DNA from: a virus
Direction: 5' to 3' (one strand)
Length of the DNA stretch: 37,728 nt
Virus record (IMG/VR): IMGVR_UViG_3300033141_000881
Location: 1 to 37,728 of that record
The notes below the pieces were generated by a model, which was not told the DNA's origin, searched no databases, and saw only the letters and a program-made list of their open reading frames with translations. A program made the translations under genes and the position numbers. Shown here in pieces: positions 24,295-30,787 of this stretch (positions are counted from its first letter, which is position 1; each line of letters starts with the position of its first letter).

Positions 24295-26286
24295 TTATTT
24301 TTTATACCTATGGGCCTCGTAGCCGTCGGCTGCAATCGGTAGGCCTTCGGCCCAGTCCGGTATCGTTTCCATTATGTCGTTAAAAATGTCTATACCTAGT
24401 AGCGGGTGTATAGGCGTATCGGCTACTATTTCATCATGGACCGTTAAGACTATCGGATAGCCCGCGGCCTCTATAGCTATCATCTTATCGGCCATACAGT
24501 CCATAGCTACGGCCTGGGTAATATTCTCTACGAGCTTGCCGCCATAGGTCCGCTGCCGGGTATACTTCCGGGTCACAGAGTTAACGCCCAGGTACTCGAT
24601 TTGCTGCCGGTCGAAAGAACCGTCGACCAGGCGGGGCCTATGGTAAGCTATACGCCGACCGCTCGGCAGGTAGCAAAATAAAAAGGAAGTCGCGCCGGAG
24701 CCCTGGACTTTATAGGCTACCTTTCGGATCCGCTGGACGGTCCCAGGATTAGCGACGGCCTTAACCGCTGCGGCCTCTATATTAGACCAGAAAGATGTTA
24801 TCTTAGGGTTTCCGAGTCTCCAGTTTTTTATAAGTACCTTCGCCTCTTCGTCTGGAATTACCACGCCGTACACTTCGGCAAATTGCCGGAAGGCTCCGAC
24901 GCCGCCTTGGTATCCGCAGGCTAACTCGATAACCTTACCGATTTGGCGCTGCTCTTTATTAACGGCGTCGTAATCTATTTTATAAGCGGCGACTGCGTTA
25001 ACCTTATATATGTCGAGCTGGTCCTGGTAGGCTATGAGCTTATCGATAGCGCCCGCGAGCCAGGCCAGGACCCGGCTTTCTATTTGTGAAAAGTCGCTTA
25101 CTACCAGACGGTTACCTGGAGCCGCGCACATCATACCCCGCAGGCAGCGGCTAACGGCTTCCAGGCACTCGCCGAAAAGCATTTCTATAACTCCGGGGTC
25201 CTGGTATTTCAGCAGCTCTATACATAGGTCTGGCAGGTCCAGGGATTTACGCGGGAGGTTTTGGGGTTGGAATAAATTACCAGACCAGCGCCCGGTCGAA
25301 GCCCCGTGAAAACGCAGCAGCCCGTAGGCCCTGCTCGTATCGTCGACTATGCCCTGGAGTTTATCGTATTTCGCGAGGCTACTTTTCGATACTTCCAGGC
25401 GTAATTTAATAAGGTTCATAGCGTCCGGGTTTTCGCCGGTCTCTTCCAGCTCGATTACTTTTCTCTTAAGGTATTCTTTACGCGCGTTTTCAAGTGTGTA
25501 GCCTATCGTCTCCATGTATTCCATGAATTGATTGCGGCTGCTTATGTTATCTAATACCCCGCAAGTCTGCTCGGCTATCTTTTCCAGGGCGATAGCTTTA
25601 GCTTTGCCTATAGTTATCAGGGCGTTATTAACGGCCTGCATATCGAAGTATACACCGCGTAAATTTATAGCTCGGTCGAGTTCCCATAATTTCCGGGTCC
25701 TGGGCTGCAAGTCCGGGAGCATTTTATCGATACTACGCTCGGCGATAACATCCTGGATACAATACTTTTTAAATTTTTCAAATTCTGCGGGTAAATCTTT
25801 AGGGTAGGTCCGTATGTATAGCCCGCGCGTTTCTTTTTTCGTACTCTTTTTAGGCTTTGAAAATATTTGTATTAGCCGCTTTCCTTCTTTACTCTTTGCG
25901 GCGTCGGAGTCCAGGCCGAGCGCTTGCCCGCAGCCTTCCAGCGTACGCGGGAGCGATAGCGCGGCGGCTTTGGCTCCGGTATCGGCCCAGTATTTCGGAT
26001 CGGGTAAGGGCCACTTTAAAACGTTAGCCCACATACATACCTCAAAAAAATCATTCCAGGCGGTTATCTGAAAGGGTAGCTCTTCGCGATTTTCGTTAGC
26101 CTTTACTATATCCCATACCCAGGCGGGTACGTCGTAGCTCGGTAACCATATAACCGGCGGGTCGTCGTCGAAGGCCCAGGCCAGCATAAGAACCTCAGTC
26201 GATGGGTGTTTGGAATACGCCCACGGGCCGACCGTCCGCAGGTCCGCCCTGCTATACGTTTCATAATCTATGCGTAATTTATCCAT
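24295..26286 (-). CDS. polA: Family A DNA polymerase with 3'-5' exonuclease
   Basis: Phage replicative DNA polymerase of the Pol I type, 663 residues. The exonuclease domain has IDYETYS (Asp7, Glu9), AWNDFFE (about 76-82) and YCIQDVIAE (Asp179). The polymerase domain has motif A SDFSQIESRVLAWLAG (Asp398), motif B RQIGKVIELACGYQGGVGAF (Lys451), and motif C TVHDEI (His617-Asp-Glu619). The motif B with GYQGG, instead of the FGxxYG of bacterial Pol I, is usual in phage PolA of the DUF2815/DUF2800 module. It overlaps the methyltransferase stop by 8 bases. It copies DNA primed by the primase on the other strand's operon. Confidence 0.93.
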   Translation of the reverse strand: MDKLRIDYETYSRADLRTVGPWAYSKHPSTEVLMLAWAFDDDPPVIWLPSYDVPAWVWDIVKANENREELPFQITAWNDFFEVCMWANVLKWPLPDPKYWADTGAKAAALSLPRTLEGCGQALGLDSDAAKSKEGKRLIQIFSKPKKSTKKETRGLYIRTYPKDLPAEFEKFKKYCIQDVIAERSIDKMLPDLQPRTRKLWELDRAINLRGVYFDMQAVNNALITIGKAKAIALEKIAEQTCGVLDNISSRNQFMEYMETIGYTLENARKEYLKRKVIELEETGENPDAMNLIKLRLEVSKSSLAKYDKLQGIVDDTSRAYGLLRFHGASTGRWSGNLFQPQNLPRKSLDLPDLCIELLKYQDPGVIEMLFGECLEAVSRCLRGMMCAAPGNRLVVSDFSQIESRVLAWLAGAIDKLIAYQDQLDIYKVNAVAAYKIDYDAVNKEQRQIGKVIELACGYQGGVGAFRQFAEVYGVVIPDEEAKVLIKNWRLGNPKITSFWSNIEAAAVKAVANPGTVQRIRKVAYKVQGSGATSFLFCYLPSGRRIAYHRPRLVDGSFDRQQIEYLGVNSVTRKYTRQRTYGGKLVENITQAVAMDCMADKMIAIEAAGYPIVLTVHDEIVADTPIHPLLGIDIFNDIMETIPDWAEGLPIAADGYEAHRYKK

Positions 26287-27094
26287 ATAGTAAGTATAGA
26301 TTCTTAAATATGTGGGCGATAACGTCGACCGTCCAGCCGTTGCCCAGCATCTTATACCGCTGGGTATTGCTTACGCCCTCGGTATAACCGTCGGGTACTG
26401 TTTGTAAGCGCTCACATTCTAAAGGTGTTAGCCAGCGGGTGGTATCGTCGGTTATCCAGGCTATAGGCCGCTGACTTCTTTTAAATTGTCGCTGCCGGGT
26501 TTCTTCACTACCTTTTTTATAGTATGTAGCTGTGAGAGCGAAGGCTTTATACATACGGGCCTCGTCGCTTTCGAGTACATCCTGGAAAAGTACGCCCTTA
26601 TCCTGCGGCTGCTTAATGTCGGGAATATCCGACCAATACATACGGCTACGATTTTGCCCGCTTACCAGGCTGGAATTTATAGCCGTAGGGTTAACGCCCA
26701 TCTGTATAGTGATAGCGTTTAGCCATTCTTTTTTCATGAATACATTTTCTAGCAGAAAAAAGTAGGGGTCGAAGTGTTCCAGGCACGCTACATAATACCA
26801 GAATAAAGCGCTTCGGGGGTCGTCGAAATTTTTCCTTTTTAGTCTGGACCCGGCAACGCTAAAACCCTGGCAGGGACTCCCGCCTATAACCAAATCAATT
26901 TTTGGTAACGCCCAGCCCTTATAATTTTCTACCGGGCCGAGTTGTATATTATCCGGGTAGTTTTCGCCAGCTATGTGTATGGCGTATTTATCTATCTCAG
27001 AGGCGAAATAGTTATCGACTTTTATACCGGCTCGCTCCAAGGCTATACGCCCGCAGCTCATACCGTCGAAAAGGCTTAGTACATTTATTCCCAT
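26279..27094 (-). CDS. C5 cytosine DNA methyltransferase
   Basis: Makes 5-methylcytosine, probably to protect phage DNA from host restriction. Read from the ATG at 27094 it has 271 residues and all main motifs: NVLSLFDGMSCGRIAL (I), GGSPCQGFS with catalytic Cys75 (IV), FLLENV (VI), SGQNRSRMYW (VIII), LTPLECERLQTVPDGYT (IX) and MLGNGWTVDVIAHIF (X). A GTG at 27148 would add 18 residues unrelated to the family and is not used. The target-recognition region between VIII and IX is short, so the target site cannot be predicted. It lies between the SSB-like gene and the polymerase. Confidence 0.92.
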   Translation of the reverse strand: MGINVLSLFDGMSCGRIALERAGIKVDNYFASEIDKYAIHIAGENYPDNIQLGPVENYKGWALPKIDLVIGGSPCQGFSVAGSRLKRKNFDDPRSALFWYYVACLEHFDPYFFLLENVFMKKEWLNAITIQMGVNPTAINSSLVSGQNRSRMYWSDIPDIKQPQDKGVLFQDVLESDEARMYKAFALTATYYKKGSEETRQRQFKRSQRPIAWITDDTTRWLTPLECERLQTVPDGYTEGVSNTQRYKMLGNGWTVDVIAHIFKNLYLLYG

Positions 27095-27180
27095 TATTAC
27101 CAGCGTTAAGTTAAACCGCCGAGGGACAGGTAAGTAACAACCTGACACCCCGGCAGCCGAGGAGCGCTCAAGGAAAAGCG

Positions 27181-27789
27181 TTAACCGAGTAGGTTGTCCT
27201 CGTCTTCGATACCGGCGGCTACGTCTATATTTAAGTCGTCTATAGCTACATCGTCGTCCAGGGAGTCGAAGCCGTCCATAGCCTCTTCCGGGGAAACGTA
27301 GGAACCGTCGAAGCTATCGGCGGCTTTGGGTATATACTGAACGGCCAACAGTTTAGCGTTAACACGCCGCCCGAAGTCGTTAGCCTGTCCCCATATGTCG
27401 ACTTTGATATTTACATAGCAACCACTATATATCTTATCGGTCTCCTCTGTCATAAGGGTTTTACTGTCCGGCTCAAGTACGACCGGGGCTCGGGGATTGC
27501 CTGCTTTTAATATCAAGTTATCCGGTTTATATAATAGTTCTTCCTGGTCCGCTTCTGGTCTGCGTAAACAGATGTTATCGGCTTTTGGCGGTTTAGCCGT
27601 AAGCTTTTGGTTACCGGCTATAGCCGATTTCATTCGGGATTGTATCGCCTTTATAATTTCGGCGTGTTTTTTTCTCTCAAGTATTACCGTTATACCGGGG
27701 TTGAATGTTTTACCGTTCTTAACTTCCGAGCCGTATAGCTGAGGAAAAGAACAGCGGACATCTTTTATTATTAAGTGTTGTTTATCCAT
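27181..27789 (-). CDS. SSB-like protein, DUF2815
   Basis: Predicted single-stranded DNA-binding protein of the DUF2815 family found in phage replication modules. The 202-residue protein starts with IIKDVRCSFPQLYGSE, contains TFNPGITVILERKKHAEII, and GCYVNIKVDIWGQANDFGRRVNAKLLAVQYI, typical OB-fold strands. It ends in a long acidic tail (SLDDDVAIDDLN ... EDEDNLLG) like the protein-interaction tip of bacterial SSB. The closing DNLLG resembles DDLLG motifs in its two upstream neighbours. The RBS is AAAGGAT. Adjacent to the DUF2800 nuclease gene, as usual for this pair. Confidence 0.88.
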   Translation of the reverse strand: MDKQHLIIKDVRCSFPQLYGSEVKNGKTFNPGITVILERKKHAEIIKAIQSRMKSAIAGNQKLTAKPPKADNICLRRPEADQEELLYKPDNLILKAGNPRAPVVLEPDSKTLMTEETDKIYSGCYVNIKVDIWGQANDFGRRVNAKLLAVQYIPKAADSFDGSYVSPEEAMDGFDSLDDDVAIDDLNIDVAAGIEDEDNLLG

Positions 27790-27830
27790 AATATTTTATC
27801 CTTTATTTTGTGGTTATCTGTTTCATTAGT

Positions 27831-29150
27831 TTATCCTAGTAGGTCGTCGGCGTCGCCTAACAAGTCGTCGAAGTCGTCGGCCTGTACTGAGTCGTCTATT
27901 ACAATTTTCTCGGGTCCTGGGGGCCGGTGTATAGCTGAAAGCTCAAGCTTTTTATACCTGCGCGTCGCTTCCCTCGGCCTAATTTCTTTTATAATCTTTT
28001 CGGCCTGCGTGGGTGATATGATTTTAATTAGCTCGTAGTGCTTTTTCTGGAGCCCTGCGGTCCTCATATGTTTAATGGTTTCCTCTTCGTCTAGCTTCCA
28101 GGACCTAGGCTTTATGGTATCGATAAGCTTAAGGCCTGGGACTAGCTCGCCGTTAAGTATACGGCTGCGTATCTCGTCGTCCAGCTCAGCAGCGAAACGC
28201 AAAAAGACGGCCATAGCTTTATAAGCTGCGGCTATGTCGGCGTTATCCATAAGCATCGGGTCCTTAATAGTACTGTTAGATACTTCTATACTCGGAAGAT
28301 CGGCCTGCGCCTCGGCTGTAAGGTCCTCGAAGCCGTCGACCGCGGCCTCGTAGCCTTTAGTAGCCAGTGCCTTACAGCGCTTATGCTTTTTACCGTCGCA
28401 CCACTGACAGCCCTTTTCGGTCGGGTTAAAATGTTCAGGCTTTAAAATGTTCTTGCTGGTCGCCATAACCATCTCAAATAGATTATACGCAAGATTCGCT
28501 TTCGGCTTTATCTTTTCTTCCCAGGCTTTGAGGCCTTCGACACTGATTTCATACTCGTCTATATTATCCATACGTGGTTGTGCTATGACAACAATGACGC
28601 GCTCTATGTCCCGCTCGAAAAGCATTTCGAGAGAGTTAAGCGCCCCGGAGCCGTAACATAGACCTTGGCTGTTTTCAAAAGCCGCTACCTTAACGCCTTT
28701 ACCATATTTGAAATCGATTACGTATAGCGTGTTAACGCGTTTATCTACGGCGACCTTTTCGTATACCTCTAAAACTATATCCGCAGTCCCAAAACCGTTA
28801 GGCGCGATATGACTATAGTCTACTTTCTCCTCGTAAAAAGCGTTACGGGCCTGGAGCCTTTCAACGTATTCAATGGTTACCTCTACGGCGTCGACCATAT
28901 CCTGCGTGACTTCGACCATGATCTCGCTTTCGCCCCCCTGGTCAACTGGGATAACTGTATTAAGGTATTTTGTAGGGGCGTTATTTAGGCTCAGACACAT
29001 TTCGAGTACTTCGTGCGCTGCCGTACCTTCGGCGGTCCACGGGCTCCCCTCGTCGGGTATATCGATTAGCGCCTCTAAGGCCAGAGCGCCGGGGCAGGCG
29101 AGCCATTTAGCCGACCCCGAAGCGCTTAGCGTGGCGTGTTTGTTAGGCAT
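27831..29150 (-). CDS. DUF2800 protein, RecB/Cas4-like nuclease
   Basis: 439-residue protein of the DUF2800 family, a PD-(D/E)XK exonuclease thought to act in phage recombination. It starts with HATLSASGSAKWLACPGA and AEGTAAHEV (active-site His), then GFGTADIV and YVIDFKYGKGV (Asp and Lys), and a Gln/Tyr helix (ENSQGLCYGSGAL). A cysteine set CQWCDGKKHKRCKAL near residue 240 follows, as in Cas4/RecB-like nucleases. The C-terminus has two copies of DDLLG (DDFDDLLGDADDLLG). It overlaps the preceding gene's stop by 8 bases and is followed by the SSB-like gene. Confidence 0.9.
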   Translation of the reverse strand: MPNKHATLSASGSAKWLACPGALALEALIDIPDEGSPWTAEGTAAHEVLEMCLSLNNAPTKYLNTVIPVDQGGESEIMVEVTQDMVDAVEVTIEYVERLQARNAFYEEKVDYSHIAPNGFGTADIVLEVYEKVAVDKRVNTLYVIDFKYGKGVKVAAFENSQGLCYGSGALNSLEMLFERDIERVIVVIAQPRMDNIDEYEISVEGLKAWEEKIKPKANLAYNLFEMVMATSKNILKPEHFNPTEKGCQWCDGKKHKRCKALATKGYEAAVDGFEDLTAEAQADLPSIEVSNSTIKDPMLMDNADIAAAYKAMAVFLRFAAELDDEIRSRILNGELVPGLKLIDTIKPRSWKLDEEETIKHMRTAGLQKKHYELIKIISPTQAEKIIKEIRPREATRRYKKLELSAIHRPPGPEKIVIDDSVQADDFDDLLGDADDLLG

Positions 29151-29718
29151 CTTTAAGAGCCTTTTCTGCCGCTGCGTAGGCCTCGCCGTATTTCTCGGGG
29201 CTCATTTCCGGGAGCCGCCGGACGCCCAGCTCGCCGAGTATTTCTTTAGTAACTTCTTTACCGAGCTTTTCGTGGTTATTGATTTCGAGCAGCTTAGCCT
29301 TAACGTCGTCCAGGGTACGCTCTTCGGGCGCGTCGGCGGGGTCACCGCCCAGCAAGTCGTCGTCGTCGGTTTTTTTCTCCAGGCGTTCCTTAACGCTTTC
29401 CATAAATTTCTCCAAGGCGTCTTCGTCTTTTAGCTCGGGGAAGGTCTTAACGCCTGCGGCTTTAAGCAACTCAGCTAGTACCTTCTTACCTAATTCTTTG
29501 AGAGCCTTTGCGGCTACGAGCTTCGCCGCTTTTTTCTTTTCGGCGAGGTCCTTTTTATCGGCTTTTTTATTTGGGGCCGCTTTATTGGTCTTCCCGGCTT
29601 TGCCGCCCCCACGCTCGCCCCTACTATTAGCTTCCATAGCTCCCAGTACGATTGCATTTATATAGTCGACGAGTACGACGGTTAACGCGTTGGCTTTTCC
29701 TTCAATTATTCCTGACAT
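29143..29718 (-). CDS. Replication-module protein with duplicated helical domain
   Basis: First gene of the - strand operon, 191 residues, not matched to a known family. It has a basic Lys/Ala/Gly-rich linker (about 33-65), then two related ~45-residue helical units: residues ~70-115 (LGKKVLAELLKAAGVKTFPE) and ~140-190 (LGKEVTKEILGELGVRRLPE), each followed by an acidic helix. Between them is DDDDLLGGD. The organisation (tandem small domain, acidic LLG peptide in the linker) suggests a scaffolding or SSB-partner role. The start ATG has an AACAGGAG site and a promoter about 50 bases upstream. Confidence 0.7.
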   Translation of the reverse strand: MSGIIEGKANALTVVLVDYINAIVLGAMEANSRGERGGGKAGKTNKAAPNKKADKKDLAEKKKAAKLVAAKALKELGKKVLAELLKAAGVKTFPELKDEDALEKFMESVKERLEKKTDDDDLLGGDPADAPEERTLDDVKAKLLEINNHEKLGKEVTKEILGELGVRRLPEMSPEKYGEAYAAAEKALKDA

Positions 29719-29754
29719 TTTTTACTCCTGTTAATTGTGGTTAGTTGATTAAAA

Positions 29755-29769
29755 ATTAGTCTTTCTAAT
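29755..29769. promoter_or_regulatory. Inverted repeat over the - strand start site
   Basis: ATTAG (29755-29759) and CTAAT (29765-29769) are perfect complements around TCTTT. The expected - strand transcription start (about 29763) falls inside it and it abuts the -10 box, so it could be an operator. Short, so low certainty. Confidence 0.3.
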
Positions 29770-29798
29770 AAATTAACACCCTTTTTCGATAAAGTCAA
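29770..29798 (-). promoter_or_regulatory. Sigma-70-like promoter of the replication operon
   Basis: On the - strand: TTGACT (29798-29793), a 17-base spacer, then TAATTT (29775-29770). It faces the duplicated-domain gene, whose AGGAG lies about 35 bases beyond the predicted start. The surrounding 170-base gap is AT-rich and holds a divergent promoter. Confidence 0.65.
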
Positions 29799-29832
29799 TA
29801 AAAAAGATTAAAAGTACTAAATTAATTATTTC

Positions 29833-29861
29833 TTGCAATTCTATTAAAAGTAGTGTAAATT
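29833..29861 (+). promoter_or_regulatory. Sigma-70-like promoter of the rightward operon
   Basis: TTGCAA (29833-29838), 17 bases, TAAATT (29856-29861). The predicted start near 29868 lies just ahead of the AACAGGAGG site of the gene at 29890. Back to back with the - strand promoter, leaving about 35 bases between their -35 boxes. Confidence 0.6.
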
Positions 29862-29889
29862 GAAATATAAGCTAAAACAGGAGGTTTTT

Positions 29890-30180
29890 ATGGATTTTGG
29901 TAAAATAACAAAACAGGCCCACGACGTACACGAGCAAGTCCGTAAATTAAATATGGAGTGCTCCAAGTTAAACGGCATAGCCGGTAAAATTCCAGCTAAC
30001 GCACCTTTTCCACTTGATCGTTTTATAGGCGATAAGGTTATATTAAGTAACGTCGGGTACAGTTTTAAAAAGTGCTGCGTTGTAGCCTCTGTTAAAATGC
30101 CCTACGGCGATAAGGGTAGCGCTAGTACATACAGCGGGCGCGTTCTGGAGTTTGAAATAACAAAAGACTGGTTTAAATAG
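29890..30180 (+). CDS. Hypothetical protein, first gene of rightward operon
   Basis: Unrecognised 96-residue protein. The start is the ATG at 29890, five bases after AGGAGG; an in-frame TTG at 29860 would lie before the predicted transcription start and is rejected. Residues 1-45 look helical (KQAHDVHEQVRKLNMECSKLN), the rest beta-like (DRFIGDKVILSNVGYSFKKC, RVLEFEITKDW). It may be a regulator or early takeover protein given its place right behind an early promoter, but there is no motif to prove it. Confidence 0.65.
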   Translation: MDFGKITKQAHDVHEQVRKLNMECSKLNGIAGKIPANAPFPLDRFIGDKVILSNVGYSFKKCCVVASVKMPYGDKGSASTYSGRVLEFEITKDWFK

Positions 30181-30189
30181 GGGGTAAGT

Positions 30190-30600
30190 ATGCAGAGCTG
30201 TGTAACCTTAAAAAAATATCAGGATGATATAGACGGCTGGACAGCTATATACGCCGGTAAGGTCCGGGAATGGAAAGCTAAGTATCTACACGGGCCGCGC
30301 CTGCTATACATATATAAGGAAGACGGCGAGACCGTAGACCATACTACCGAGTGTATGCTAGACGTTACTATGGTAATGAATCTTATTCAACACCTTGACG
30401 ACGAGGAAGTTAAGGGCCGGGGCTGGGTAACCGACGCCGAGCTGGAAGAGCGCGACGCCGATACCATAGCCAAATTAGAAAAGACCCTTATAAAAATTAG
30501 TGGGTATACGCCCGAAAGTAAGAACGAGGAGATACTGCATATTAAATACATAGCGTCTGAGGCGCTGCGGGATCTTATAAAAATAGTTAAAAACATATAG
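30190..30600 (+). CDS. Hypothetical protein
   Basis: Unrecognised 136-residue protein, starting MQSCVTLKKYQDDIDGWTAI. It contains an aromatic-rich stretch (YLHGPRLLYIYKEDGETV), then acidic helices (HLDDEEVKGRGWVTDAELEE) and a Lys-rich C-terminal helix. No membrane or enzyme motif. RBS GGGGGTAAGT, nine bases after the previous stop; followed by a small gene with an AGGAG site. Confidence 0.6.
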   Translation: MQSCVTLKKYQDDIDGWTAIYAGKVREWKAKYLHGPRLLYIYKEDGETVDHTTECMLDVTMVMNLIQHLDDEEVKGRGWVTDAELEERDADTIAKLEKTLIKISGYTPESKNEEILHIKYIASEALRDLIKIVKNI

Positions 30601-30609
30601 GAGTAAGTT

Positions 30610-30780
30610 ATGGCCGAAAAGGTTAGATTATACGGCGATATATCGCCGAAACATAACAAGGACTTTTTATTAATTAGAGGTGTATACGGCTGCACGAATA
30701 ACGGCGACGCTCTCGAAAAAATGATAGAGACAGCGCTACCGGTAGCCAGAAAAGAAGCCGCTCGAAAAAGCGTTAAGTAG
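30610..30780 (+). CDS. Small hypothetical protein (56 aa)
   Basis: Short gene with an ATG seven bases after ATAGGAG and a stop (TAG) at 30778-30780. The product begins MAEKVRLYGDISPKHNKDFL, then has LIRGVYGCTNNGDALEKMIE and a basic C-terminus (VARKEAARKSVK). It fills an otherwise empty 187-base space in the operon and ends seven bases before the primase-helicase start. No family recognised. Confidence 0.6.
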   Translation: MAEKVRLYGDISPKHNKDFLLIRGVYGCTNNGDALEKMIETALPVARKEAARKSVK

Positions 30781-30787
30781 GGCGACT

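Noticed and set aside
27095-27148. GTG start extending the cytosine methyltransferase by 18 residues
   Set aside because: The added residues do not resemble the family, whose N-terminus normally begins right at the NVLSLFDG motif.
29279-29665. Long Ser/Ala-rich ORF on the + strand
   Set aside because: It is the reverse shadow of the Lys/Ala/Glu-rich - strand gene; low-complexity composition and no ribosome binding site.
29860-29889. Upstream TTG start for the gene at 29890
   Set aside because: It lies in the predicted -10 region, before the transcription start, while the ATG at 29890 has a perfect AGGAGG.
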